Shown piece by piece: positions 1-9,406 of a stretch of 64,000 nt of DNA (positions within the stretch are counted from its first letter, which is position 1; the number at the start of each line of letters is the position of its first letter). The position numbers were made by a program, and so were the translations under genes. The stretch spans positions 481,198 through 545,197 of the forward strand of contig NZ_LMMA01000032.1 of NCBI RefSeq assembly GCF_001422725.1, written 5' to 3'. The notes under the pieces are model-generated. The model saw only the letters and a list, made by a program, of their open reading frames with translations. It was not told the origin of the DNA and searched no databases. The DNA comes from Flavobacterium sp. Leaf82 (GTDB taxonomy: Bacteria > Bacteroidota > Bacteroidia > Flavobacteriales > Flavobacteriaceae).

Positions 1-960
1 AGATTATCAGTAACCATAAGCGTTACAGATCCTGGAACACCAACATTGGTAACAGCGGGAACACAAAACTTCTGTCTGGTAAATGCACCAACTTTTGCAA
101 GTGTTCAGTTTAACGAAACAAATATCGTTTGGTATACAGCTTTAACAGGCGGAACAGCAATTCCGTCAACTACAGCTTTGACAAGCGGACCTTATTTTGC
201 AGCATTATTAGATGTTACAACAACTTGCGAAAGCGCTGTTAGATTATCAGTAACTATAAATGTTTCAGATCCTGGAACGCCAACATTGGTAACGGCAGGA
301 ACACAAAACTTCTGTTTGGTAAATGCACCAACTTTTGCAAGTGTTCAGTTTAATGAAACAAATATTGTTTGGTATACAGCTTTAACTGGTGGAACAGCGA
401 TTCCGTCAACTACGCCACTTACTAGCGGAACTTATTTCGCAGCATTATTAGATGCTACAACAACTTGCGAAAGTGCTGTTAGATTATCAGTTACTATAAA
501 TGTTTCAGATCCTGGAACACCAACATTAGTAACAGCAGGAACACAAAACTTCTGTTTGGTAAATGCGCCAACATTTGCAAGTGTTCAGTTTAATCAGGCA
601 AATATCGTTTGGTACACGGCTCTAACAGGCGGAACAGCGATTCCGTCAACTACACCTTTGACAAGCGGAACTTATTTTGCTGCACTAAAAGATGCTGTTA
701 CAAATTGCGAAAGTATTACCAGATTATCAGTAACTATAAATGTTTCAGATCCTGGAACACCAACATTGGTAACAGCAGGAACACAAAATTTCTGTCTGTC
801 AGATGCACCAACCTTTGCAAGCGTTCAGTTTAATCAGGCAAATATCGTTTGGTATACAGCTTTAACAGGCGGAACAGCGATTCCGTCGACTACAGCCTTG
901 ACAAGCGGAACTTATTTTGCTGCTTTAAAAGATGCTGCTACAACTTGCGAAAGTGCAGCA
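1..960 (+). repeat. Four in-frame 240-bp tandem repeats inside the adhesin gene
   Basis: Units at 1-240, 241-480, 481-720 and 721-960 have exactly the same length (80 codons) and differ at only a small number of bases, several of them silent. Three more diverged units follow at 961-1197, 1198-1434 and 1435-1674. The near-identity of the first four suggests recent duplication or gene conversion, and the array may continue upstream of the window. Confidence 0.95.
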
Positions 961-2598
961 AGATTATCTGTAACCGTTGTAGTTGGAAACACAAATACGC
1001 CTACAACCAATAATGCAGCTCAAAACTTCTGTTCAACCAGTGCTCCAACATTTGCGAGTATTCAGGTAAACGAAAGTAATGTAAGTTGGTTTGCAGCCGC
1101 TACAGGCGGAACAGCAATTCCGTTAACTACAGCTTTAGCTTCCGGTACGTATTATGGAGAAATTACAGATCCTGTAACGGGATGTAAAAGTGCAGGTCGT
1201 TTAGCAGTTATGATTACGATTGTGAATCCAATGTCAACACCAACAACGAATTCTTCAACTCAGAATTTCTGTTCTGTAAATGCGCCAAAAGTTTCTAATA
1301 TTCAGGTAAACGAAGCAAATGTAATCTGGTATAATACTCCAACAGGAGGAACAGCGATTCCGGCAACAACAGCTTTAATTACCGGCATATATTACGGTGT
1401 TATAGCGAGTGGTTCAGGTTGTGAGAATACAGCAAGATTAGCAGTTACTGTAAATGTAAATACACCGGGTATTGTTACTACGCCAAAACCAAATCAAACA
1501 TTCTGTTTGTCAGCAGTTCCTACAATTGCAAGTATTATTGTAAATGAGGCAAATTTAGTATGGTATACTTCTGCAACGGGAGGAACACCATTAGCAGCAA
1601 ATACGCCGCTTACAGCTACAACATATTATGCAGCAGCACTTAATAATACAACAAATGGTTGTGAGAGTGCTACGAGATTAGCAGTAACGATTGCTTTTGA
1701 AAATGATGCTTTGGTTCCAATCACAGCAACAGACGATACACCATGTGTTTTCCAGGGAATCACTTATTCAATTGCCAACGGAAAATCTGATTATGTGTGG
1801 TCAATTACAAACGGAACTATTACCTCTGGTGGAGGAAATGCTGACGGATCTGTAACCGTTTCATGGTCTGATATTGGACCTGGAAAAGTAGAGGTTAAAT
1901 ATGTAAATACTTGTAACGAGACTACAACTAAAACTTTAAATGTTACTGTAGCAACTTGTTCTGACTTAACGATAACAAACACAGTTAGTAATCCTACACC
2001 TAATTTTGGTGAGCAAATAACATTTACTGTAACTGTAAATAATGTTGGTCAGGGTAATTTTATAAATACGATCGTAAGCGAATTATTACCAAGCGGATAT
2101 GATTTAGTAAGTGCATCTACAACTGCAGGAACATACGATTTAGGCACTCAACTTTGGACAATTCCAGCTTTGAATGCCGGACAAAGCGTAGTTCTTACAA
2201 TTGTTGCAGAAGTATTACCAAGTGGTAATTACCTTAATGTTGCAACTGTCGAAATTTCGACTCCTTTAGATGTTGATGCATCAAATAACTCGGCTTCAGC
2301 TTCTGTTGAACCAATTTGTTTGACAGTTTACAATGAGTTCACTCCTAATAATGATGGAGCTAATGATCTTTTCAGAATTGATTGTATAGAATCATATCCA
2401 AATAATGAGTTGAAAGTTTATAACAGATACGGTTCATTAGTATATAGTAAACAACATTATGAAAATGATTGGGACGGAACCGCCAATGTATCCGGAGTGG
2501 TTAATAGAGGAGATATGTTGCCAACAGGTACTTACTTTTATGTGATAACCATTGGAGATGGATCGGCTAAAAAAGGATGGTTATCTATAATGAGATAA
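1..2598 (+). CDS. Repeat-rich secreted adhesin, T9SS type B substrate (5' partial)
   Basis: The frame is open from base 1, so the signal peptide and N-terminus lie upstream and 865 residues are visible. Residues 1-558 are seven Ig-like modules of 79-80 residues, each with NFC or TFC near the start, a W(Y/F) and TGGT in the middle and a second Cys (CES, CKS or CEN) near the end; the paired Cys may form disulfides. A PKD-like segment (about 565-652) and a DUF11-type beta domain (about 653-765) follow. The last ~90 residues match the gliding-motility-associated C-terminal (type B) sorting domain: NEFTPNNDGANDLF, YNRYGSLVY, LPTGTYFYV and a final GWLSIMR. Such proteins are exported by T9SS and displayed on the cell surface. 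The PorP/SprF-like gene downstream fits the usual partner arrangement. Ligand unknown; a SprB-like adhesive role is inference. Confidence 0.9.
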   Translation, partial: RLSVTISVTDPGTPTLVTAGTQNFCLVNAPTFASVQFNETNIVWYTALTGGTAIPSTTALTSGPYFAALLDVTTTCESAVRLSVTINVSDPGTPTLVTAGTQNFCLVNAPTFASVQFNETNIVWYTALTGGTAIPSTTPLTSGTYFAALLDATTTCESAVRLSVTINVSDPGTPTLVTAGTQNFCLVNAPTFASVQFNQANIVWYTALTGGTAIPSTTPLTSGTYFAALKDAVTNCESITRLSVTINVSDPGTPTLVTAGTQNFCLSDAPTFASVQFNQANIVWYTALTGGTAIPSTTALTSGTYFAALKDAATTCESAARLSVTVVVGNTNTPTTNNAAQNFCSTSAPTFASIQVNESNVSWFAAATGGTAIPLTTALASGTYYGEITDPVTGCKSAGRLAVMITIVNPMSTPTTNSSTQNFCSVNAPKVSNIQVNEANVIWYNTPTGGTAIPATTALITGIYYGVIASGSGCENTARLAVTVNVNTPGIVTTPKPNQTFCLSAVPTIASIIVNEANLVWYTSATGGTPLAANTPLTATTYYAAALNNTTNGCESATRLAVTIAFENDALVPITATDDTPCVFQGITYSIANGKSDYVWSITNGTITSGGGNADGSVTVSWSDIGPGKVEVKYVNTCNETTTKTLNVTVATCSDLTITNTVSNPTPNFGEQITFTVTVNNVGQGNFINTIVSELLPSGYDLVSASTTAGTYDLGTQLWTIPALNAGQSVVLTIVAEVLPSGNYLNVATVEISTPLDVDASNNSASASVEPICLTVYNEFTPNNDGANDLFRIDCIESYPNNELKVYNRYGSLVYSKQHYENDWDGTANVSGVVNRGDMLPTGTYFYVITIGDGSAKKGWLSIMR

Positions 2599-2644
2599 TC
2601 AGCTGTATTAATCATCTAATTAATTAAACTTAATAAGTATCGTT

Positions 2645-3577
2645 ATGAAACTATATATAAAATCATTAGAAACGTATTTCATTTTAATATGTTCTTTTAT
2701 TACATTTTGTGCCAGTGCACAACAAGATCCGGAGTACACGCAATATATGTACAACACAATGTCGGTAAATCCAGCTTATGCTGGATCTACCGGAACATTA
2801 GAAGCAACACTTTTACACCGTTCACAATGGGTTGGAATTGATGGAGCGCCAGAAACACAATCATTTTCTATACATTCTCCGTTGCGAAACGAGATGATAG
2901 GTTTGGGATTAAGCGTCGTAAATGACAAAATTGGTCCATCGAACGAATTGTATCTGGACGGAAACTTTTCCTATTCAATTCCGTTAGGATATGAAAAAAG
3001 ATTAGCATTTGGTCTTAAAGCAGGAATGAGAATGTTGAATGTAGATTGGTCTAAAGGAAGATACTATAATAATAATGATGTTTTATTAAATCAAAACATC
3101 GACAATCAAATGAAATTAGCTGTAGGAGCCGGGATTTACTATTATACAGATAAATGGTATTTAGGATTCTCGATTCCAAGCTTTCTTCAAAATGATTATT
3201 ATGACGACGTTCAGGAATCTATAGATTATGATCGTTTGCATTATTATTTGATGGGAGGTTATGTTTTTGATCTGAATCCTAATTTAAAGTTTAAGCCGGC
3301 ATTTTTAGTAAAAGCAGTGAGTGGAGCGCCACTTACTGCTGATATATCGGCAAACTTTATGATTGCAGAGAAATTTGTAATTGGAGGATCTTATCGAACA
3401 GATGATTCTGTGAGTATATTGGCAGGTTTTCAAATATCCAAAAGTTTCTATATCGGATATGCCTTTGATTACACCGTTAGCGATTTGAACAAGTACAATG
3501 ATGGAACTCATGAAATCATTTTACGCTATCAATTCAATAAAAAAGAAAGTAAAATCAAATCTCCTAGATTCTTCTAA
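2645..3577 (+). CDS. PorP/SprF family type IX secretion system membrane protein
   Basis: 310 residues with a signal peptide (hydrophobic run about 10-25 ending ASA before QQDPEYTQYMYN). The N-terminal pattern QDPxYTQYMYNxxxxNPAYAGS is the hallmark of the PorP/SprF family, outer-membrane beta-barrels that help T9SS deliver or anchor particular substrates, above all type B CTD proteins such as SprB. The rest is a run of alternating aromatic/hydrophobic strands ending in a strand-like region (HEIILRYQF) and a short basic tail. It begins 46 bases after the adhesin stop and ends 12 bases before the OmpA-family gene, so the three are probably co-transcribed. Role in exporting or anchoring the upstream adhesin is inferred from the family and the linkage. 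Confidence 0.92.
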   Translation: MKLYIKSLETYFILICSFITFCASAQQDPEYTQYMYNTMSVNPAYAGSTGTLEATLLHRSQWVGIDGAPETQSFSIHSPLRNEMIGLGLSVVNDKIGPSNELYLDGNFSYSIPLGYEKRLAFGLKAGMRMLNVDWSKGRYYNNNDVLLNQNIDNQMKLAVGAGIYYYTDKWYLGFSIPSFLQNDYYDDVQESIDYDRLHYYLMGGYVFDLNPNLKFKPAFLVKAVSGAPLTADISANFMIAEKFVIGGSYRTDDSVSILAGFQISKSFYIGYAFDYTVSDLNKYNDGTHEIILRYQFNKKESKIKSPRFF

Positions 3578-3589
3578 ACATAAAAACCT

Positions 3590-5524
3590 ATGAAAAAATT
3601 ATATATCCTGAGTTTAGTCTTGAGTTTTACATTTGGTTTTGCTCAGACTAATTTAAAAAAGGCCGATGCTTTGTTTAAAAACTACTCTTACTTAGATGCT
3701 TCAAAAGCCTATGAAGAATGTTTGCAGAATATCGAGAATCCATCGGCTCAAACGATAAAAAATGCTGCTGACTCTTATTATTTTATTTCAGATGCCAGGA
3801 ACGCATTAAAATGGTACAAAAGATTGTACGAAATACAAGGAAATAACCTGACAGATATCTATTACCTGCGTTACATCCAGACAATGAAAGCAGTTATGGA
3901 TTATGATGATGCCGATAAAATCACAAAGGAATATCTAAATAAAAAAGGAGATCAAAAAGAGATCAATCGATATGTTGCCCAAAAGAAACAACTGGACAGC
4001 ATTGCGAAATCAAAATCTCTCTATCAAATTAAAAATTTAGAAATCAATACCGGCAAATCAGATTTTGGAGCAACGTTTTATCAGGACCGAATTGTATTTA
4101 CATCATCCAGAGATACAACAAATTTTGGAGAGAAATTATACAACTGGAACAATCAGCCTTTTCTGAATTTATATGTTGCAGAAAGAAATCCTGCTGATGG
4201 GAGTTTGTTTAATGATGCTCTTTTTATGCCTAATGTAATGACCAAATATCACGAAGCAACAGCAAGTTTTGATGCCAGTGGAAAAACTATTTATTACTCG
4301 TCGAATATTATTAAAAAAAACAAATTGGTTATTGACAGAGATAAGATTAATAATTTTCAGATCCTTAAAGGTACCATGGTCGACGGAAAAGTAGAAAACC
4401 CACAAAAAGTTTTCTTTGATAATGATGCTTATTCAGTTGGTCATCCATCCTTAAGCGACGACGGTCAATGGCTTTTCTTCGCATCAGATATGCCTGGCGG
4501 ATACGGCGAAACAGATTTGTATGTAGTTAAAATTGCAGATGATGGTACAATGAGTTCACCACAAAATCTGGGACCAAAAATTAATACACTGGGTAATGAT
4601 CTTTTTCCGTTTTTTCGTAACGGGATACTTTATTTTTCTTCAGATGGACATTATGGCTTGGGAGATTTAGATGTATACGAAAGTAAAATTCTTGCAGATG
4701 GAAGCTTCGGTACACCAAGAAACCTGGGAACGCCCATAAATAGCAATAAAGACGATTTTACTTTTATAATCGACAAAACCGGCACTTATGGTTATCTGTC
4801 ATCAAACAGAGCAGGAGGTAAAGGAGATGATGATATTTATTCGTTTGTAAAAGGAGAACCGGTTTGTAATCAAAATATTTCCGGTAAAGCATTAGACAGA
4901 AAATCTAAATTGCCTATAACAGATGTTACTGTTGTTGCTTATAATTCGTATAACGAGATTCTGGCAGAAACAAAAACAAATTTCGAAGGAAAGTATGCCG
5001 TTACAGTTCCTTGTAATAAAACAGTTCGACTAGTAGCTAAAAAAACAAATTATAGCGATGACGAAAAAACAGTAGAAACGACCAGGGAAAATGAAGGCGA
5101 AATTATCGATGTTAATTTTGAATTGAGTAATTACGATGATTTAGTAGTCAAAAAGAAAGGTGTTGAAAAAGTAGATGTAAACCCAATTTATTTTGATTAT
5201 GACAAATACGATATTACACCTTTGGCAATAGAAGAACTGTCTAAAGTGGTTTTTATAATGAGAAAATTTCCTGCTATCAGAATCAAAATAGAATCACATA
5301 CAGATTCCAGAGGAAAAGACGCCTATAACCTGAAATTGTCTGATAACAGAGCAAAATCAACACGAGACTATATTGTTTCGCAGGGTATCGATACATCAAG
5401 AATAGAAAGCGCCATAGGTTATGGCGAAACACGCTTGATTAATAAATGCAAAAACGGAGTAAAATGCACAGAAGAAGAGCATTTGTTAAACCGAAGATCA
5501 GACTTTATCATTATTCAGAAATAG
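3590..5524 (+). CDS. OmpA-family protein with TPR and PD40 propeller repeats
   Basis: 644 residues. Signal peptide about 1-18 (ending GFAQ). Then a TPR-like helical region (about 20-130), WD40-like PD40 repeats (about 190-420; recurrent forms such as HPSLSDDGQWLFFASD and YGYLSSNRAGGKGDDDIY), a carboxypeptidase-regulatory-like beta domain (about 425-510) and a C-terminal OmpA/MotB peptidoglycan-binding domain (about 530-644; YFDYDKYDIT, SHTDSRG, NRAKSTRDYI). The architecture resembles the PorE/OmpA proteins that tether T9SS or surface adhesins to peptidoglycan, and the gene commonly follows porP/sprF-like genes in Flavobacteria. Likely anchors the SprF-like barrel and adhesin complex to the cell wall (inference). 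A strong hairpin follows about 110 bases after the stop. Confidence 0.9.
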   Translation: MKKLYILSLVLSFTFGFAQTNLKKADALFKNYSYLDASKAYEECLQNIENPSAQTIKNAADSYYFISDARNALKWYKRLYEIQGNNLTDIYYLRYIQTMKAVMDYDDADKITKEYLNKKGDQKEINRYVAQKKQLDSIAKSKSLYQIKNLEINTGKSDFGATFYQDRIVFTSSRDTTNFGEKLYNWNNQPFLNLYVAERNPADGSLFNDALFMPNVMTKYHEATASFDASGKTIYYSSNIIKKNKLVIDRDKINNFQILKGTMVDGKVENPQKVFFDNDAYSVGHPSLSDDGQWLFFASDMPGGYGETDLYVVKIADDGTMSSPQNLGPKINTLGNDLFPFFRNGILYFSSDGHYGLGDLDVYESKILADGSFGTPRNLGTPINSNKDDFTFIIDKTGTYGYLSSNRAGGKGDDDIYSFVKGEPVCNQNISGKALDRKSKLPITDVTVVAYNSYNEILAETKTNFEGKYAVTVPCNKTVRLVAKKTNYSDDEKTVETTRENEGEIIDVNFELSNYDDLVVKKKGVEKVDVNPIYFDYDKYDITPLAIEELSKVVFIMRKFPAIRIKIESHTDSRGKDAYNLKLSDNRAKSTRDYIVSQGIDTSRIESAIGYGETRLINKCKNGVKCTEEEHLLNRRSDFIIIQK

Positions 5525-5633
5525 TTTTATATTTGCGCACCAGGTTGTTGATTATCAGTGTAAAAATATAAAACGAAGAGACCATTTGGAAGTTGGTTTT
5601 GTTTAATTCTTTTTAAGAATAATGGGCAAGAAG

Positions 5634-5667
5634 AAAATCAAGTTGCATCGTTTTGCAACTTGATTTT
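5634..5667 (+). terminator. Intrinsic terminator-like hairpin after the adhesin operon
   Basis: Perfect 14-bp stem (5634-5647 with 5654-5667, core AAGTTGCA/TGCAACTT) with a 6-base loop; the right arm ends in a short T tract. It lies 110 bases past the OmpA-family stop. The 5525-5769 gap holds no other gene that I can see. Confidence 0.7.
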
Positions 5668-5716
5668 TGATTTTATAAAAGTTTGATTTTTTACTGTTTT
5701 TCAACAAAAATAATCC

Positions 5717-5724
5717 TAATTTTG
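5717..5724 (+). promoter_or_regulatory. Probable -7 element of the ligA promoter
   Basis: TAATTTTG matches the Bacteroidetes TAnnTTTG box, about 45 bases before the ligA start. I see no clean TTTG at the expected -33 spacing, so only the -7 element is claimed. Confidence 0.45.
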
Positions 5725-5769
5725 ATATTCAGTTATTCAAAAACACAACCTCCAGTATTTTAATATTTT

Positions 5770-7776
5770 ATGAGTATTCAAGAAACAATTCAAACATTAA
5801 GAGATGAACTTAATCAACATAACTACAATTATTATGTGTTAGATAATGCCACAATTTCTGATTACGATTTTGATATTAAACTAAAAGAACTTCAGGATTT
5901 AGAAAACAAAAATCCCGAGTTTTTTGACGAACATTCGCCAACACAGCGAGTGGGAGGAATGGTAACCAAGAATTTTAAAACTATTGCACATCAATACCGC
6001 ATGTATTCCTTAGATAATTCATATTCTAAAGAAGATTTGCTTGATTGGGAAAACCGAATCCAGAGAGTTTTAGGAAATGTGAATTTGCAATATACATGCG
6101 AATTAAAATATGATGGCGCATCTATAAGTATTACCTACGAAAACGGAAAACTGGTACAAGCCTTAACTCGCGGAGATGGTTTTCAGGGAGATGAGGTAAC
6201 CAATAATATTAAAACCATAAAATCAATTCCGTTACAACTAAAAGGAAATTATCCGGAAAGATTTGATATTCGTGGCGAAATTATTTTGCCGTTTAGCGGA
6301 TTCGAAAAAATGAATCAGGAACTGATAGAAATTGGAGAAACGCCGTATTCAAATCCAAGAAATACAGCTTCAGGAAGTTTAAAATTACAAGACAGCGCTG
6401 AGGTTGCAAAACGCCCGCTAGAATGTTTATTGTATTTTGTAACCGGAAATAATTTGCCATTTTCATCTCAGTTCGATGGACTGGAATCTGCCAGAAAATG
6501 GGGATTCAAAGTCCCGGCCGAAGCAAAATTAGTCAATAACATGCAGGAAGTTTTTGACTTTATAGACTATTGGGATGTTCACCGCCATAATTTACCGTAT
6601 GAAACTGACGGAGTTGTTGTAAAAGTTAATAGTATACAACATCAGGAAGAATTAGGATATACAGCAAAATCGCCACGTTGGGCAATTGCTTATAAGTTTA
6701 AATCAGAACAGGTTTCGACAAAATTAAATTCGATTACTTATCAGGTAGGTCGAACCGGAGCCATAACACCAGTCGCTAATTTAGCACCTGTACAATTGGC
6801 AGGAACGATTGTAAAAAGAGCTTCTTTGCATAATGCAGACCAAATAGAAAAATTAGATATCAGGATAAATGATACTGTTTTTGTTGAAAAAGGAGGAGAG
6901 ATTATCCCTAAAATTATTGCCGTAGATTTATCTCAAAGACCTGAAAACTCAGAACCAACAAAATACATTACACATTGCCCGGAATGTCAAACCGAATTGG
7001 TAAGAAATGAAGGAGAAGCCAATCATTATTGTCCTAATTTCTACGGATGTCCTCCGCAGATTATAGGCAGAGTACAACATTATATCTCAAGAAAAGCCAT
7101 GGATATTGAAGGTCTTGGCGGAGAAACGGTTGCTTTGCTTTTTAAAAATGATTTAGTTCATAATTATGCAGATTTATATGAGTTAAAAGTAGATGATATT
7201 TTGCACCTGGAAAGAATGGCAAAAAAATCTGCTGAAAATCTGGTAAATGGTGTTGAAAAATCAAAAGAAATTCCGTTCGAAAGCGTTCTTTTTGCACTCG
7301 GAATACGTTTTGTAGGCGAAACCGTTGCTAAAAAATTAGCCAAACATTATAAAAATATCGACGCATTGAGCCAGGCTTCCTTAATGGATTTGATTTTGGT
7401 GGATGAAATTGGTGAAAGAATTGCTAAAAGCGTAATTGAATTTTTTGAAAACGAAGAAAATAAAAAAATAATCGAACGCCTGAAAAGTTATGGAGTTCAA
7501 TTTGAAATTGTAGAAAAAATTAATCCAAATGCTACCAATAAATTTACAGGTAAAACATTTGTAGTTTCAGGAGTTTTTGCACAATTTTCGAGAGACGATT
7601 TAAAGAAAACGATCGAAGATAACGGAGGTAAAGTAGGAAGTTCAATTTCTGCCAAAACTGATTTTGTAGTTGCAGGGGATAATATGGGACCGGCAAAATT
7701 AGAAAAAGCAAATAAATTAAATATCCCTATATTATCCGAAGAAGATTTTATAACCAAATTAAATGAAAGCGAATAA
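5770..7776 (+). CDS. ligA: NAD-dependent DNA ligase LigA
   Basis: 668 residues, the usual family length. Seals nicks in duplex DNA using NAD+ during replication and repair. The Ia domain has YYVLDNATISDYDFD at 21-35. The adenylation motif is KYDGAS, with the nucleotidyl lysine at K113; motif TRGDG follows at about 138. The OB fold is followed by a four-Cys zinc finger (CPEC then C-x5-C around 405-430), helix-hairpin-helix repeats and a BRCT domain from about 590 (FVVSGVF, GGKVGSSIS, KTDFVVAG). All signature residues are present. The stop overlaps the start of the next gene by 14 bases, suggesting translational coupling. Confidence 0.98.
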   Translation: MSIQETIQTLRDELNQHNYNYYVLDNATISDYDFDIKLKELQDLENKNPEFFDEHSPTQRVGGMVTKNFKTIAHQYRMYSLDNSYSKEDLLDWENRIQRVLGNVNLQYTCELKYDGASISITYENGKLVQALTRGDGFQGDEVTNNIKTIKSIPLQLKGNYPERFDIRGEIILPFSGFEKMNQELIEIGETPYSNPRNTASGSLKLQDSAEVAKRPLECLLYFVTGNNLPFSSQFDGLESARKWGFKVPAEAKLVNNMQEVFDFIDYWDVHRHNLPYETDGVVVKVNSIQHQEELGYTAKSPRWAIAYKFKSEQVSTKLNSITYQVGRTGAITPVANLAPVQLAGTIVKRASLHNADQIEKLDIRINDTVFVEKGGEIIPKIIAVDLSQRPENSEPTKYITHCPECQTELVRNEGEANHYCPNFYGCPPQIIGRVQHYISRKAMDIEGLGGETVALLFKNDLVHNYADLYELKVDDILHLERMAKKSAENLVNGVEKSKEIPFESVLFALGIRFVGETVAKKLAKHYKNIDALSQASLMDLILVDEIGERIAKSVIEFFENEENKKIIERLKSYGVQFEIVEKINPNATNKFTGKTFVVSGVFAQFSRDDLKKTIEDNGGKVGSSISAKTDFVVAGDNMGPAKLEKANKLNIPILSEEDFITKLNESE

Positions 7777-8458
7777 GCCGTCTTTGATTTTATTCTTTAC
7801 AGCACTAGTGTGTACAATTATTTTTGATTGTACACAACAGGATTTTTATGCACTCTATTCTAAAACCATTGTACTTCCTGCAATCTTTATTTACTTTTTA
7901 ATAAGCAGCGAGTTTAAAATAAATAAAACACAAGGATTAGTATTTTTGTTTTGCTTTGTAGGTCAGGTTTTTGATCTGATGGATGTCGAAGTTTCTGAGA
8001 TTGGCGGAGTTGTAAGTTTTCTAATTGTTTACATCTTAATCCTAAAACTAATAATAATAGATAACGACAAAATTAAACTCAGGCGTAAAGATATTCTGCC
8101 GGTTTCTATAGTAGTTATATTTATTGTTTATCTGCTGATTTCAGTACTAAGCCTGCAATCAGATAACATGAAAAAGTTTAATCTGTTATATACCTTTTAT
8201 GGAATCGTATTAAGTATTTTGAGTTATTTTTCGTTTGTAAACTACATTACAAAAGGTACCTATATAACACTTTTAATGTCATTAATGGCCATCAGTTATA
8301 TATTCTCGGATATATTCTATATCTTCAATGAATATTTTTCTTATTCTGTAGTACTGGTTTTAATTCGGGATGTAACTCAAATTTTGGCTTATTTCTTTAT
8401 GGTAAAGTACTTTTTAGAAAAAGCCAAAATTCAAAAAAAGGTATTATACAATAATTGA
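7763..8458 (+). CDS. Multi-pass membrane protein, probable YhhN/TMEM86-like family
   Basis: 231 residues with about seven to eight hydrophobic helices and few charged residues. The pattern resembles YhhN (TMEM86/lysoplasmalogenase-like) proteins: SKTIVLPAIFIYFLISSEF early, a GQxxD segment (GQVFDLMD), a late AISYIFSDIFYIFNEYF helix like the family's SD motif, and a final R-x-TQxxAYFFM helix like the terminal Y-xxAQ segment. The match is distant and from memory of the family, so the lysoplasmalogenase reaction is not asserted. It starts inside ligA (14-base overlap) and its end overlaps the convergent metallophosphatase gene by 15 bases. Confidence 0.6.
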   Translation: MKANKPSLILFFTALVCTIIFDCTQQDFYALYSKTIVLPAIFIYFLISSEFKINKTQGLVFLFCFVGQVFDLMDVEVSEIGGVVSFLIVYILILKLIIIDNDKIKLRRKDILPVSIVVIFIVYLLISVLSLQSDNMKKFNLLYTFYGIVLSILSYFSFVNYITKGTYITLLMSLMAISYIFSDIFYIFNEYFSYSVVLVLIRDVTQILAYFFMVKYFLEKAKIQKKVLYNN

Positions 8459-9355
8459 TCTTCCCTGATTAGTGTGCGCTTTATCCTTATCAAAGTAAAA
8501 ATCTATTCTTCCTAAATTTATTCCGTAACAGCCCACTTGATTTACTAAAACATCTTGTCCGGCTTTGTTTTTTACGATTGTTGGTTTATCTAAAAAAGTA
8601 TGCGTATGTCCGCCAATAATCAAATCAATATCCTGAGTTAGTTCAGCAAATTTCAAATCACTAATTTTTTCTTCATCTTCTTCGTATTTATATCCCAAAT
8701 GTGAAAGACAAATTACCAAATCACATTTTTCTTGTTTTTTAAGTAATTGTGTCATATCCTGAGCAATTTCAATAGGATCATTGTAAACCGTTTCCTTGTA
8801 AAGTTTTTTGTCAACCAATCCGGCAAGCTCAATCCCTATGCCAAAAACTCCAATCTTAATACCGTTTTTATTGAAAATTTTGTACGGTTTTACAAGCCCA
8901 TTCATGACCGTGTTTTTAAAGTCATAATTAGAATTAATAAATTCAAAAGTAGCATGTGGCATTTGTGCGTGCAAGCCATCAAGACCATTGTCAAAATCAT
9001 GATTTCCTATTGTAGATGCATCATATTTCATCATACTCATTAACTTAAATTCAAGTTCACCACCGTAATAATTAAAGTAAGGTGTTCCCTGAAAAATATC
9101 ACCTGCGTCCAGTAAAAGAACATTTGGATTTTCCTGACGAATCTTTTCTATAAGCCCAGCCCTGCGAGAAACACCACCTTTATTTGGATTAAGGGGGTCA
9201 TCAGCCGGAAATGGATCAATATGACTGTGAACATCGTTAGTATGTAGAATTGTTAAGTGTTTAATATCGCTCATTTCAAAACTACTCAATGATAAACCTA
9301 AACTTAATAGAGCAGTACTAGCAGCCGTTTTTTCTATAAATTCTCTTCTTTTCAT
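8444..9355 (-). CDS. UshA-like metallophosphatase (5'-nucleotidase N-terminal domain), stand-alone
   Basis: 303 residues. The N-terminus (KRREFIEKTAAS then a hydrophobic run) resembles a twin-arginine/Sec signal. The calcineurin-like phosphoesterase signature is complete: HTNDVHSHI, DAGDIFQGTPYF, GNHDFDNG, CLSHLGY and GGHTHTF supply the Asp, His and Asn ligands of a two-metal site. In UshA-type 5'-nucleotidases this domain is followed in the same chain by a substrate-binding C-terminal domain. Here the protein stops after the metal site, and the C-terminal domain is encoded separately by the upstream gene of the same strand (9407-10186), 51 bases away. Likely hydrolyses extracytoplasmic nucleotides or sugar nucleotides; actual substrate unknown. 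Confidence 0.88.
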   Translation of the reverse strand: MKRREFIEKTAASTALLSLGLSLSSFEMSDIKHLTILHTNDVHSHIDPFPADDPLNPNKGGVSRRAGLIEKIRQENPNVLLLDAGDIFQGTPYFNYYGGELEFKLMSMMKYDASTIGNHDFDNGLDGLHAQMPHATFEFINSNYDFKNTVMNGLVKPYKIFNKNGIKIGVFGIGIELAGLVDKKLYKETVYNDPIEIAQDMTQLLKKQEKCDLVICLSHLGYKYEEDEEKISDLKFAELTQDIDLIIGGHTHTFLDKPTIVKNKAGQDVLVNQVGCYGINLGRIDFYFDKDKAHTNQGRSIIV

Positions 9356-9406
9356 TTTTTATGTTTTTTGCACAAATGCTGTATTTTATATTTATTTGAG
9401 ATGATT

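Noticed and set aside
609..833. Second frame inside the adhesin repeats
   Set aside because: It is a by-product of the periodic repeat in another frame; the composition is not protein-like.
1..960. CRISPR array
   Set aside because: The repeats are long, contiguous, coding and without spacers.
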